Notes: a model not told the origin generated them from the sequence alone. Counted from the stretch's first letter, positions 48,601-60,896 are shown. The stretch is DNA of 64,000 nt from Turritopsis dohrnii (GCA_027922465.2 BQMF02000030.1:620001-684000); one strand, 5' to 3'. Numbers and translations are program-made.

Positions 48601-50227
48601 AATGTTTTCCCCTTACTAATCGTAGAAAAATATTAACCGCCGTGGTCTGACACTCCATTATGAATAAGTGACCGCAAAAACGACACAAAAGTTTAGAGAG
48701 TGAAAGCGTGAAAAAAAGCGGATGCACAGCGCGTATTAGAATATAGATGAATAGACAGACATTAGAATATTTTGAAACAACCGATTTACCATTAATTTAA
48801 TTAATTATGTGTATGGTGTGGTTCACAAGCACTTTTGTTAATTTAAAAATAAAATATTGTAATCCTGATAGAAGAAAAATTTTTATTTTACTACTACTTG
48901 CTAAGCTGAAAGACACGGCCTAGTCATTTTATGGCGTGCGATTTACACACCTGAATTGTATTTGGGCATGCGATTTTATTATAAAATCGCGCGCCTAAAT
49001 CACAAATAATTTTTTTTTTGATTGAATAAAATTTTTCCATCCCTTGAACAATTTTGTAAACATCTTGCATTTATTTAGAAGGCCTTAATAGAATGGAAGA
49101 TCGAAGAATTTAATCTATTTTGACTCAATGTACCAAGTTTGCAAGATGGTGTTCACATGAAGTGCAGCACTCAAATTTTCTTCACTTCTTCATATCGAGC
49201 AAGTCTACTCCAACGAAATTCGCTGATGAGTACAGAAATATTGACTAATCAGAAACATTTTCACTGGGGAACGTTGTGTCTGCAATTGAGTAGACACCGG
49301 TTGTTAATAAAGATAAACCATATTTTTAAAGGGAGCTGGAAACTAAGATGCTTTTTAATTTAATTGAATAGCACGAAAATGAGTCCTACTGGTACCACTA
49401 ATTTTTCTATATTCTTTCGTTAGGTGAACAAATGAATTTGTGTGAAGAAGGAAATTTCAAAATTACCTTAGCAATGATGGTTGTTCTCCCTAGCAACAGT
49501 AAAGAATCACTAAATAATTTGTTATAAATTGGGCACAAATGCTGAACATGTTTTTGTGTGATTAAAAGCACGTCTTAACCAACACAAGGATTGTTAAAGT
49601 GAGCGCTAGCACGATTGCGCATCTCATAATAACAAAACTGAAAGTCGCAGGCCTGAACTACGAAATAACCCTTTTGCACGTGCGATTAATCGCACACCTG
49701 GCAATTTTTTCATTGACAAGACTGAAATTTAACAACATAAAGAAGATATCAACAGAATGCAAGAACAGATTTTTATTTTTTTTTTAAATGGGTTGCTTCC
49801 TGCAAGGCCGAAGCCACTACAAGATGAGAAAAGGAAGAAGAGTTATAAAGACAGATGAGAAAGATTAGAAAAGGAGGAAGAGTTATAAAGACATATGAGA
49901 AAGATGAGAAAAGGAAGAAGAGTTATAAAGACAGAGCAAGGTGGCGGTTAACCTTGGATTTAAAAGATTGCAGATCATACTCAGCAGGAAATACATATAA
50001 AATATACAGATACATAATAAAATGAAGTAAAACAATTATAAGTTTTGACTAGCCAACTAATTAGCTACTCTTGTTTGTAAGTCAACCTCATATTTACAAA
50101 GGATTTTTACCTTCAACTTAATGTTTGGTTTTGTTTTACTAGGTCCTCCAAACCCATCATCATCAAATTCATTATCATCATCATCAGGAGCAAATAAATT
50201 GCAATCTACATCTCCGTTTTCTGCCAT
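42668..50227 (-). CDS. GTPBP1: GTP-binding protein 1 (GTPBP1), 10 exons, 612 aa
   Basis: EF1A/EF-Tu-like cytosolic translational GTPase, linked in its family to ribosome-associated quality control and exosome-dependent mRNA decay. Exons: 50227-50111, 46213-46105, 45958-45778, 45543-45335, 45232-45056, 44974-44773, 44324-44180, 44028-43846, 43485-43350, 43047-42668. All introns are GT-AG and the phases sum to 613 codons including the stop. Seen: acidic N-terminus; [14 protein letters not shown] family block; P-loop GNVDAGKST at 141-149; [12 protein letters not shown] switch region; DLAGHEKY (D226-H230); TKID at 282-285 (the family's variant of NKxD); beta-barrel domains II/III ([29 protein letters not shown]); C-terminal basic tail. 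The ATG at 50227 is preferred (GAAATGG) over one 30 nt upstream, because a TTTTCAG acceptor lies between them. Length is close to the human 669 aa. Intron 1 is 3.9 kb and repeat-rich. Confidence 0.96.
43171..43290. repeat. 30-bp tandem repeat, 4 units, carrying CCAAT-type boxes
   Basis: ATTTTCATTGGTTGAGCTAT plus ten more bases, repeated with a 30-bp period; the first unit is diverged. Each unit has ATTGG (inverse CCAAT). It fills much of intron 9 of GTPBP1. Confidence 0.85.
43593..43618. repeat. 26-base poly-A run
   Basis: Uninterrupted A run (poly-T in the GTPBP1 sense) in intron 8. A retroposed tail is possible, but no element was recognised beside it. Confidence 0.8.
46843..47000. repeat. 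Dispersed repeat D, fragment
   Basis: TTTGAGCTCTACAGCATGG, TTATGATTCCGTGATTAAAT and TTTTGTCACC blocks shared with the copies at 36222 and 55905. Confidence 0.55.
47515..48215. repeat. Direct duplication of about 280 bp in GTPBP1 intron 1
   Basis: 47515-47800 and 47937-48215 are diverged direct copies (CATCAAAAATAAAAATA, GATGCAATGCAATGGTTCCC, GTTCAACACTGGAGTTATGA and CTTTCACGATACGATA in the same order). An inverse copy of the GCGCTGTGCATCCGCTTTTT end is at about 48715-48740, so these are probably pieces of one transposon family. Confidence 0.65.
49796..49940. repeat. 40-bp tandem repeat (3 units) attached to a SINE tail
   Basis: AAGATGAGAAAAGGAAGAAG plus 20 more bases repeated with a 40-bp period (49821, 49861, 49901). 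It directly follows GCAAGGCCGAAGCCACTAC, the tail motif of the SINE at 52000. GTPBP1 intron 1. Confidence 0.8.
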
Positions 50228-50245
50228 TTCACCAACTTCTTTTTT

Positions 50246-50248
50246 ACT
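50246..50248 (-). promoter_or_regulatory. Candidate spliced-leader or 5'UTR intron acceptor of GTPBP1
   Basis: TTGCTTTTCAG on the minus strand, 19 nt upstream of the chosen ATG. It either ends a 5'UTR intron or receives a trans-spliced leader. Confidence 0.4.
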
Positions 50249-51999
50249 GAAAAGCAATTTAATAGTACATAAAATAAAATAAATATGAACTTGCTGGCTA
50301 CCTGGTAGGTAGCTATAAATGACTTTTCCAAATGGAAGTTTTACTTTTATTTGACTTGCCGAGGCAGATTTTCAACAATGAGTAATCAGCGTATACTAAA
50401 ACTAGTACACAGAAGACTCTGGGTTTGCACAAGAAATTCCCTGACAATTCCTGGAAAGTATACTATTTTCTATTGAAAAAAATCCTGAAAATGATAATGT
50501 TTCCCCTGATTTTCTTAGAGTTTAAACTCAATAAGATGTAAAACAAAAAATACAAAAAGTTTTTCGAAAATAAAATTGTCTGAACATAATAAGTAATGTT
50601 TTTTTTTTTGTTTTTTTGTTGTTTTTTTCTAGCTATCAACAGTATACTCTGACTGATGATCTCATGGACATCTTTCCCTGATTTTTTAGAAAAATCCCTA
50701 GCTTTTAAAAAACAATCCCTGACATTCACTCTCACTTATACCACGTTTTCTTTTTACACAAGGAACACCTTTTTTTACATAAGAGGAAATTGAGGTGGAA
50801 AAGGGTTAAAAACTAAGCTTAAGAAACTGCTAAGGAACTGGTCAGGCTGAAATTGAGAACAATTCCCAATGGTTTTCTAAACAAATAAAACATATAAATA
50901 TTATCATAAATTTAAAACAAATACCAAGGTTATCCATCAATTAATAAATGCAATATGCAGAAAATACAATGATACAATAGAAAAAGAAACTTGTTAAGGA
51001 ACTACGAGGGTGATAATCTCTAAAATAATAAGGAACACCAGGCTCAGAGCGAACATTTTTATTATGTTCCTTCTTATAAAAAAACGTTTAATTGAAAAAA
51101 AACCTCTTTTCATCCTCACTGCTGTACGAACCCTGAGACTTCGAAATAGTCTCAAATAAATTATTTCCCTTAATCACTTTATGTTATTTCCAAAAGGGCA
51201 AAGATAAGCAACTACAAGCCTTGCATTTATGTTGCATCAGTCAAGATTGGATATTCAAACAATAATAAACACAATGTGCTTTAAAGCTGATGTAAACGTA
51301 TTGGGTACCTTTCTTATGCAAAAAATTGATACAGGAATTCAGCTTACTCACCCAAGCAAATCGAGACAAAATTAAAAACACCGGCAAAGAAGTGTGATAT
51401 AAGCAAAGCTGATGTAAGACCATGAAATATTTTGAATAATGATACAAAAACATTATGAGAATGAATATTATCAATTATTTGACTTATGAATAATCTTAAA
51501 TATACCTTGCGAAAATTAAAAATGCACACTTTATTAGGTAAAGGTATTTTATCAAAATTTTGTTTAATCATATCCCACTGATAGGAGTTATGGACTATTT
51601 TCCACGTGCTTGTTGAACATTTGGACTTTGCTCAGGATGGTCTGGTCTGCAAGCCCTGCAGCAGGTTTTTGTTGAAGCAATATTCGAAATTTACCTTTGT
51701 AGCGAATCCTCTACTAAGTGTGCATGTGCTCGTCACTTTTAGCTGGTTGGTTCCTGTCCCGTTTTAATAATATATGTCATGTTTTAATAGAAGCACTCCT
51801 CGCACGTGAACAGCTCTTCTTTTTCTCTGTCGTTCGCACGTGAATATTCGATGTATACGTAAGACGAGTTTCTAAATAAATTATACAGGTTTCTTGTTTC
51901 AACTAAAAGTCAAACAAAAACTAACCAAAAGCTTTTCCGCTAATGTTTTTTTTTTGTGTGACGAAAATCTGTTTTTGTTTTGTTTTTTGTTTTAAATTG

Positions 52000-52176
52000 A
52001 TTGCTCCCTACCAAGGCCGAAGCCACTACCAGGCAGAGAGCTTCACACTCCAGCTGACAATCACTCCAACTGGCTGGTAGCAGTACCACCAGGGACACGG
52101 CCGGTAGAATTTGAGGGGATTCGAACCCGGTACCTCTCTGGTGTGCCAGTTGAACACGTTACCGTTATTCTGGAAT
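52000..52176 (-). mobile_element. tRNA-derived SINE
   Basis: Minus strand: GGTTCGAATCC B-box, then the body GTGTCCCTGGTGGTACTGCT and TAGTGGCTTCGGCCTTGGTA tail, related to the copy at 2172 (+) and the tail at 49796. Confidence 0.65.
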
Positions 52177-53599
52177 ATATACAAAGTATGCAAGCAGAGA
52201 AACAAATGTGTGCGAATGTCATTAATCAATATATAAAAAACTCAGCACATTGGTTTCAGAACGTTAGAAACAAATGCCTTCTTGACTTGATAGATTTTTT
52301 TCGCGAAGCATGACAAAAGTTATTTGTCGCTGGACCTTTAAGAGTGCCTCCTTAGAACCAAATAAAAAGTGAAGCAATGACAGTTATGACCTATTAAAAG
52401 AAAGATCCTATAAATTCCTATATTCACTTTTATTTTAATGAGCTCAACTCTTGTATTCACACGGAAAGGTTGATTGCTATATTCTTGGCTGAACGACAGA
52501 TAACCTGGGCTCAATGCTGTAATTGTTTTTCTTTTTTTTTTCATCCCTATTGTTTTAAGTATCAAAAATTTGTTTAAAACATATCTTGTCATTAATAATA
52601 ATTAAAGTAAAGTTGTAAACCAATATTCCTGCAATTCAAGCCAATTCCTATATACATGAGTGCTTCATACTAGCCGCCAAGGCGGCATCGCTTGCCGCCC
52701 ATGTGCACCTGCTCTGTGTCACCCCGGAGACCCCAATAAACCTCATATTTCCTTAAAAACGGCTCGTACAACTTGTGGTCAGCCAGCGGCAGATTCGAAA
52801 TCAAATATCAAATATCAGTTTAAACAATGGTTCCAAAAAACCCAAATTTTATGATGTGGTATATATTTAATTACTTTTTAAAACCAATCGTTTTTCACTT
52901 TAACAATTCACTCAAAACGTAGAGAGAAAAAACTTATTATTAGCTTTGTTTTACACGCTCTAACATGGGTGCTGCCGGAAGTAGGTGAAGAAATGGTTTC
53001 TCTTAAAAAGATCACAAAGGAGGAGAAATAAATGCACATGCTAAATGAATGAAGTGAATAAAAAACATGTTCGATCAGAAGTGCATAACAATTAAAAGAA
53101 ATTAAACTATTGAGACAAAAGCAAAAAAATATTTTGTTTCATGACACACTTTTTTCACCTCTCTGAGTCGGGCAAGGAAAGCTTCGGTTTTTAAACATTA
53201 TCATTGCTCGAAAAAAAGGTTCACCTATCTCAGATAGTCAGGCAAGCGTTAGGATACAACACTGGCAAACCGAACGCTCTATCATGTTATGCCACCACTG
53301 CTTGTTGTCCATAATGTTTAATAAGTCTGGTTTCTTTTATCTAGTTGATGTTGTTTTCAAAGCCAAGTGAACAGTAGTCCTTGCAATATAAAATTAATAA
53401 TAATTATAACAAAAAAACGTTATCCCTATTGGTTCACCAGCCATAAAAAGTGACGTTTGATTAGGGTTGCAATGTATTTTGTTTCGCACTGAGCTCGCAC
53501 ACACACAAAAAAAGAAATAATTTCGCTTACAACTCAATCTACCATTTTGCGTGACAGACAAACAGACAGACAGAGAATCGGCTATTAATATCTATATCC

Positions 53600-54015
53600 T
53601 AATACGCGGATGTGTATCACACTTTTATTCTAGAGAGTGATATATTTAAGTAAAGTTTGTGGTCAAGTTCTTCTTATGTGCGCGTAAAATCCCGTAGCGA
53701 CGAGAAACACTTTTTTCACGATTATTCCAAAAGCACGTGGCATTTGACGTCAGTTTTTTTTATGATCACGGGGAATCATTGCTTTGCATCCCCAATCGTA
53801 CACAACGTTTTTGGGGAAACATTTCGAGAACCAATGGGGATAACTGACGTTTTTTGGGGTCTGCGATATGAGTGATGGGGTGACACAACATTTGGCCCTA
53901 AATTCTTTTGGTACTGCAGCTATGACGTCATCAAAATCTTTGATCGATGATATCTCAGCAACGGGTGGCCGTAGCGAAAGGATCCCATACACTTTTTTGG
54001 TCAGTTTGATTGATA
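53600..54015. repeat. Dispersed repeat D, long copy 1
   Basis: About 400 bp, collinear with 55905-56370: GTGTATCACACTTTTATT, GCATCCCCAATCG, TTTTTGGGGAAAC, GGGGATAACTGACGTTTTTT, TATGACGTCATCAAA, GATCGATGATATCTC. Non-coding. The frames within it are shadows. Confidence 0.75.
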
Positions 54016-54460
54016 GTGAACATTGTATTGGCATGTAATTTGTCTATTATAGATTATAGACTAAATTGGTTATTCAAGCTCATATATTCCTAGGTTTATT
54101 TACATTATACAGAGATAGCTTAATATTCAACTTAATAAAAAAACTGATGGCTGTAGGTCCTTCAAAGTGTGTGTGTTAAAGGGAATTAAAGGGAAAGATA
54201 CTTCATTAATGTCAACACAAAGTTCAAAATTGACCTTTAGAGCTGGATCTTTTGCATAGAAGTCCTGGTTCATACTAAGCCTCTGCATAAAACTTCTTCT
54301 CTATACTAGTGGCCATTGTAAACAGATCGTTGTCTATATACAGTTAAGCTTTGGACTAACACAGTGATAAATGGGACTGTTCAAAGTGGTCCTTTTTAAG
54401 GTGGTCTCTTTATAACAGTATTATACACTTTTTTCAATTCTCTTTTTTCTTGTCTGTTAT

Positions 54461-54462
54461 AG
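54461..54462 (+). promoter_or_regulatory. Candidate spliced-leader or 5'UTR intron acceptor of MBOAT7-A
   Basis: Pyrimidine-rich tract TTCTTGTCTGTTATAG ends 23 nt before the ATG at 54486. Confidence 0.4.
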
Positions 54463-54485
54463 GTTTTTTTGCTACTTTTAGTGTG

Positions 54486-57400
54486 ATGGACAAACTTGAT
54501 CAAATATATTTAGCCCTCTTGCTTTTATCAATTCCCTATGGTCATTTCATCAGAACATTAACATCTGCAAAAGTGAAGCGGTTTTTCTGCTTGGTTGCTG
54601 GTTTGTTTATTTTGTTTTCTTTGGTTGGTTTAGAAGGAAGTTTTCATTCGTTTGTTGTTATAATTGGAAACTATTTTCTGGTTGTGATTTTGCAGCCAAG
54701 GTATGTAAAACTATACATTTTAAACTTTCCTCTGATCTGTGATTTTATGTTTACTCAAACTTCCATGAAGAGGTTAATACAGGAAACACAGTCCTCAGAA
54801 CTTATGACGGCATTAAGCTGACGTAAATCAAATTTACATTGGCAAAATTTTGCCAACATTGTTTTTTGAATACAAATATTGAATAATTAATACTTTAATA
54901 AGTATTTATAAGTAATTTCTTTCATTCTATCTTATTCTTTCTACTATTCTCAATAATGTTAGTTTGTCTGCTTTGCTTACGTGATGAAACAAAATCATTT
55001 ATTTCTCTTTCTTTGACAACTGGTGCCACCTTTATCCTTTGAGAGGAAAACCCAAGAGAAACTGGCGAGATTTAAACAATAGCAAAACCATGGTGAATTA
55101 TGTCTAACGTGTAGGTGATTTTGGCAATTCCTGGGAATTTCTCTGATCTTCTGTTTATTCTCAAACATTTTCTTTCCATAGAACGTTTGTTTATGTCACG
55201 TATTTGATTTAAAAAATGTGAGTAAGACAAACATATTTTCCTTTCAAAAATCTTTCTTGTTTGTAAGCAACAATACTTAGGTAGGGCCAAATAGAAAGCC
55301 TTTACGCAGGAATGTGTATATATCATAAAGTGTTATAAAGTCAGTTTCGGTTTTGTTTCTGGATGGATTTTTTTTCTCGATAAGTTCATATTCTATTCAA
55401 TTCAGTTACGGTTTTGTTTCCAATACAGATTGTTCTACACCAATATTTTTACTGGAATAAACCAATCAGTTTTGCCATCGTTAACATCTTACTCGGCGGC
55501 ATTTTTTTGTAGGGCTGTTTAGGGTTATTTTGACTAGCAATGTGTTTGAACATGTTTGAATTGTTTTCTGATCTAGACAGATTTTCATGTTCCTTTTTGT
55601 GTTGATGATATAAAATGGAAGCATGTTGCAAGAAGAATTTGATAAACCTGTGAGGGGAGATGAATGGAGAGGAGAAGGTCTGTTGTGACATTTGTTTTGT
55701 CTTAAGTAATACACACTTTTTCATATAAGAATAGCTTCTATAAGAATATCAGGGTGAAAATCGTCTTATTCTTTGGAATATTTAAAGAATATTCCCAGGG
55801 TGAATGCAGGGTGAATGCACAAACAAATATATATATTTTCAGGTCCTATATTGATAACAGAAATTATATTTTTCTGAAATAGCCAACCTGATAAAATATG
55901 AATCTTATATATAATAGCGAGTGTGTCACACTTTTATTTTAGAAAGTGATAAATTTTATTGAATTTTACGGTCAAAATCTTCTTAATCGTGGTCATATTC
56001 TTCGTTAGGCCATGTGTTTTTTAACAATTATTATATAGTAGCAAGTGGCATGACGTCAGTTTTTTATTTTTTTATTTTATTGCATTGCATCCCCAATCGA
56101 ACGCAACATTTTTGGGGAAATATCTTGAGAACCAATAGGGATAACTGACCTTTTTTGGGGTCCGTGATACAGGTGATGGGGTGACGCAACATTTGGGCCT
56201 AAACTTCTTTTGGTACTGCGGCTATGACGTCATCAAAGTCTTTGATCGAGGATATCTCTTTAACGGTTGGTCATAGCGAAACGATCCCATACATTTTTTT
56301 GATCAGTTTTTCGAGCTCTACAACATGGTTATACTTTTAAGTCACGAATCCGTAATTAAAACTTTCGTCACGGGGAGAACACATTGTTTTCGAAGTTAAA
56401 CAGGATTTGAGTAAGGGTTAGGGTTAGATACTATCTGACCTGTATTACCTCCTGATTGCTATTTATTGTATAATTTAACATGATTTTATTTTAGATTGTT
56501 GCAAGTTGTTTAATCATCAAGTTCAATTTTAGTGACGAAAACACTTTTTGTTTTGATGTTACTTTGTATGCAATTTCATACCCTTACAATATCTTTTTCT
56601 CTAGACATTTCCAATATTACTCCTTTGTGCTGACATTTTCATACCTGCTATTTTATCGTTGTTGTACATATCTTGGATTTCCTGTGCCGCCGAAACACTC
56701 CAATGCGGTGCAGCTATTAGTTACAATACGAGTAAGGAAATTCCTTTTCCTTTTTTGGTAATTTTGATGTTTTTTTGTATTCATGATTTTTTTTTCAAAG
56801 TTATCTGTTTCCTTTATCATAATCTTGTTGTCGCAAGTTTGTTCAGAAATCAATGGAATCCAGCTTTAAAACCAACTTGTTCACTTTCAGATGATCAGTC
56901 TCTCATTTGAACTTCATGATGCTGGAAAGAAAACAAACATCAAAGATGACCCTACACTACAGTTGAAAATCAAAAAAGAACTCTCTGCATCGCTCTTCGA
57001 CTTTTTCACATATGGGTACTGTTACATTGGTTTAATGACAGGCCCGTTTTACACTTACCAATGTTTTCAAGACATGTTATATCAAGATGGCCGAACGATT
57101 TCCACTCTTTGGCCAACTTTAGATAGAGTAAAAATTTTGCCCATTTTGGCTGTACCCTATCTGATCTTAAAAGCGAATTTTCCCTTGGAATATCTTGAAA
57201 GCAGAGCTTGTTTAGAACATCCTTATGGCTTGTTCCATATACTTCCCACAATGACTGCCACTTACAATTGGTATCGCTGGCGATATCTTATTGGATGGTT
57301 ACTTGCGGAAACCATGTGCGTAACTGCTGGGTTAGGTGCATATCCTTTTGAGTGTAGAAGTCAACCTGGTGTTGGACCGTTAGAACCTATACCAGAGAAC

Positions 57401-58525
57401 TTTGACCCGAAACAATCCTTCAAGCAACACAATGGTCACAGTCATGAGTAAGAGTTGTTTATTTTTATTTTATTATTATTTTTAAATGTTGAGTAATTTC
57501 GTTTAATCTGACATGAAGCCCACCTAGGTCGTTCTTTTTTTTTTGAATTTCAAATGTCATAAAATATTTCATATTTCATGCTTCAGCTGATTTTGCAGAA
57601 ATCCTTATGCCTGTAAGGGCATCTTGTTTCATTTAATCTGACTTGAATCAAACCATGATATGACAGAAGTAGACTCAGTGTTGTGTTTCATTAATAATGA
57701 ATTTCAAATAGTGATGCAATGGTATCTTTTCATCACAATAAGGGTATGAGACAGACTAAACAATCTAAACTGAAATTGAACATGTTTATATTGATGTTTA
57801 TATTTTTAAAATAGCTCTTTTTAACTGGGAGAGTGTATGCATAAACAGGTTATGGTTTGTATTTGATAGAAAGGGTGCTTGATCAAGTGAAAACAATGCA
57901 ATTGAGGATGTAACTATAAAACATCAACGTAAATTTTATGTCTAGTTTTCGAACAATCCACAACATTGATGTTTACGAAGTAGAGACTTGTAATTCCATG
58001 AAAACTGGTATGAAAATTTGGAACAAAACAGTACAATGGTGGATGGCAAATTACGTGTACAAAAAACTTCCTTTTAAATCGAAACGAATAAGGTTGGAAA
58101 TGCTTTTTATTTTGTTCTACAATCTATCTATGTGGAATAAAAAACTTTTAGTTTGTTTGTTATTTCTTGGTTTTATACGGTTTAGACTTGGTTTGCTTCT
58201 TTTGATCAGTGCATATTGGCATGGAGTGCATCCAGGCTATTACATTGCATTTTTTATGGTGTTTCCTTGCATCATTGCAGAAACCTTGATTGAAAGCGCA
58301 GTCCAAACACACCTCACAACGGATCGGCGAAAGTTGTGGTGGTACTGGATAAAGTGGTTCATCTTTTTTCGTTACATGGACTTTACTGCTGCAGTGCCAT
58401 TTATGTACTTGAAATTTGATACCATTTGGAAAATTTATTCACGGGTGTATTTTATGGGGTTGGTTATTGCTTCTTTCGTAATAATGTTGTCTTTTGTCAT
58501 TCCTAAACACAAAAAACCCCAATGA
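54486..58525 (+). CDS. MBOAT7: MBOAT7 (LPIAT1) lysophosphatidylinositol acyltransferase, copy A, 5 exons, 461 aa
   Basis: ER multi-pass enzyme that in its family transfers arachidonoyl-CoA to lysophosphatidylinositol (Lands cycle). Exons: 54486-54700, 56605-56731, 56891-57447, 57946-58092, 58186-58525. The model gives 461 aa against 472 in human. Seen: the N-terminal ER-membrane start LLLLSIPYGHF; HSNAVQLLVT; the family block GYCYIGLMTGPFYTYQCF; AGLGAYPFEC; WNKTVQWW with catalytic N326; SAYWHGVHPGYY with catalytic H361. The C-terminus ends KKPQ, a dilysine ER-retrieval signal. The last intron (58093-58185) is only 93 nt, stop-free and a multiple of three, with a weak GTTGGA donor, so its retention would add 31 hydrophobic residues (492 aa). 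The intron is supported because copy B has one at the same codon position. Copy B lies 2.4 kb downstream on the same strand. Confidence 0.95.
55905..56370. repeat. Dispersed repeat D, long copy 2
   Basis: Collinear with 53600-54015, extending further to TTTTCGAGCTCTACAACATG and the CACGAATCCGTAATT block. Lies in intron 1 of MBOAT7-A. Confidence 0.75.
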
Positions 58526-58877
58526 ATACAGGTGACATTACCGCCCTGGTAGTGTTTGACTTTATCAGGTTGAGTTATCGATGGAAAAAATTCAAAATGG
58601 CTACCTGGCTTCTGATAGTTTCTATTTTGATACGATCATCAAAGAAAGTAACAAAAACAGCACAAGGTTAGGCTATTAAAGTGTTGGGAAAGCGCAAAAT
58701 AGCGAAAGCATAACCATAACTTCCAGCTGCATTGTCACATCTCTTGCTAACGCTCCAGATACTCTAAGGTCAGTAAACGCGTAAGCCCAAAATTCTTGTT
58801 TCATCGCTGGATTAGTTCTCATATTTGAAATCCAATTGTTTGTTTGGTTACAATTTTTATATTAACAGCATTATATG

Positions 58878-58883
58878 AATAAA
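58878..58883 (+). terminator. Candidate polyadenylation signal of MBOAT7-A
   Basis: AATAAA 353 nt past the stop codon. Confidence 0.4.
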
Positions 58884-59591
58884 GTTTGTATATATGGATT
58901 TTTTTGTAATGTTTTTTATCGTTTTCCTATTTATAGTAATTATTATCATATTTATGTAGCCGGAATCTATTTATTTACCTTTTTTAGCCTTTTTTGGACT
59001 ACTTTTACTGTTATCGTGAAGTGACTGTTTTTTCTTAAATCCAATGATGATGTATCATTTTCACAATTCAATCTAATTCACAAACATCTGTGGAACATTG
59101 TTTGAGCTTCATATAACTTTCACTAAACAAAGTTTATGAAGTAATATATGTTTACGAAGTCAACAGATCAACAAGAAAAAAAATTTTTTTTGACTCAGCA
59201 CATCTGTGATAAATGCATATCTGAAGTATATATATTTTGAAATCTTTATAATTATTTTACTGATTTTGTATATTATTTTTTTATTTAGTTAGTTTTTGAA
59301 TCTATTTTTCTGTTTTGTTTCTTAATGATTTTTCTTGTAAAACATGATGTACAAAATGTATTTCATTTGGAGAAACTTTCTCCATTCAGAGTGTAATCCA
59401 GAAAGTCAAATCATATTCTATTATTATTGATTTGAGAAACTCATTTCATCAATTGGAGGGTACCTTAATATCATCATTTTGCAAATCAAAATGGTGAAAT
59501 ATGTGCCCAAACATCTAATGTAAAAATTTTAATTTCTATTCAGATAGTCAGGTAATCAAAGTCAAATTCAGTGTTTTTTTAGAGGTACTTT

Positions 59592-59715
59592 GAACTTTCG
59601 CCTTGTCTAATGTAAATCAATCGACCTGTGATTAGACATTGTCAATACTTTTTAAGAATGCAAGAGTTTTCATAAGTATAGGTCATTAGATTTACGTTAG
59701 ACAAGGTAAAAGTTC
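59592..59715. mobile_element. 124-bp hairpin MITE (MITE-G)
   Basis: GAACTTTCGCCTTGTCTAAT then GTAAATC, inverted at the right end (GATTTACGTTAGACAAGGTA then AAAGTTC). A related copy is at 63535-63635. Confidence 0.75.
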
Positions 59716-59796
59716 GACCGTATAATCTACACTTGAGTGATGATTTTTTGAGTTTACTTCCCCTTTAATAAGTTTAAGCTTTCACTCTACCCCAAC

Positions 59797-59893
59797 GTGA
59801 AAATTTGTTTAAAAACCACAGCGAAGGAGTGCATTTTCTATTGAAATAGTCTCGTTACTTCAATAAAAATACACTTCATCGCAGTGATTTTGC
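59797..59893. mobile_element. MITE-B copy n (partial)
   Basis: CCACAGCGAAGGAGTGCATT through CGCAGTGATTTTGC. Outer ends lost. Confidence 0.65.
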
Positions 59894-60140
59894 TACACAT
59901 TAATATTCATACTGATTTAGAGAATACTGGATTACATTCTTGAGTCAATATCAACACTAATCTAATATTTAATTTTGTTTGTATATTAGCTATTACTTAA
60001 GGGTATAGTATTTTTTGTATGTAATGGTAATGACAAGATATGGAATACAATGATATATATGGCGATTAAGCGTTCAGGCACTCAGGAATATCTGATAAAA
60101 ATAACATTTCCTTAAAACCTAAAATCTATTCTTCTTCTTA

Positions 60141-60160
60141 CTTTTTTATTTTTATTTTTA

Positions 60161-60191
<31 letters not shown>

Positions 60192-60216
60192 TTTATTTTT
60201 ATTTTTATTTTATTTT
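60141..60216. repeat. TTTTTA hexanucleotide microsatellite
   Basis: About twelve units, with one or two shortened. Confidence 0.95.
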
Positions 60217-60894
60217 GCTTTCTTGCAAGTTCCTTTCTTCTTTTTTTGTTCTTACCCATCAGAGGTATTATTCTAATGAGTGCTGTTATTTAGAGAAGAC
60301 ACACTACGTAAGTGGTTTTTGAAGGTGTGTTTTAGTGGAGGTTTTTCCAGCAAGATAAAGTACAGTTAACATGTTCATTTTTGCAAATGCCATCATTTTT
60401 ACATGAGTATATCATAAAAATATTAATGGATTTTATAAAATATGACTTATAGGTATACCATGATGTGTGTGATAAATGCAGAAACTACTAAAATTATCTG
60501 TTTTTGATGTTGACTTCATCTTTACATTATTCAATCAGGGTTTATGTCAGCTATCATGGTTATGAATGTATTGAATATTTCCTTTATAATTTTGTGTTGT
60601 TTATTCACAGTCAGTTCTACTCTGATACAAGTTCTTATTCTTCTCAACCATTCAGACGTTAGAGTTTTTTGAAACTTCAACATGCATTTTCTGACTTTGT
60701 GTGGTTTATTACAGTGATGTCCTGTATTTACAGTTTGTCAAACACCAGTGCATCAGTGCTCCAGGTAGCATTGCCACCTGTTATATCACTCGTTTAAATA
60801 AAAACTGCTTCAAGTGGAATTTTCACCTGAGCAGAAAGTTCTTTCAAGATTTGCCACTTTAAAGATCATTATTTTTTGAAACATTTCTCATTTT

Positions 60895-60896
60895 AG
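60895..60896 (+). promoter_or_regulatory. Candidate spliced-leader or 5'UTR intron acceptor of MBOAT7-B
   Basis: CATTTCTCATTTTAG ends 17 nt before the ATG at 60914, as for copy A. Confidence 0.4.

Larger units (their letters stand above)
50258..54450. other. Intergenic region between divergent GTPBP1 and MBOAT7-A
   Basis: Head-to-head 4.2-kb interval. Contains a SINE (52000-52176) and repeat D (53600-54015). No coding exon is recognised. Any upstream 5'UTR exons of either gene would be here. Confidence 0.5.
58884..60890. other. Intergenic region between MBOAT7-A and MBOAT7-B
   Basis: Contains a small hairpin element (59592-59715), a partial MITE-B copy (59797-59893) and a TTTTTA microsatellite (60141-60216). 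No exon is recognised. It should hold the promoter of copy B unless the pair is co-transcribed. Confidence 0.5.

Noticed and set aside
53750..54034. 94-codon minus-strand frame in repeat D
   Set aside because: The second copy of the repeat does not preserve it; it is a by-product of the repeat.
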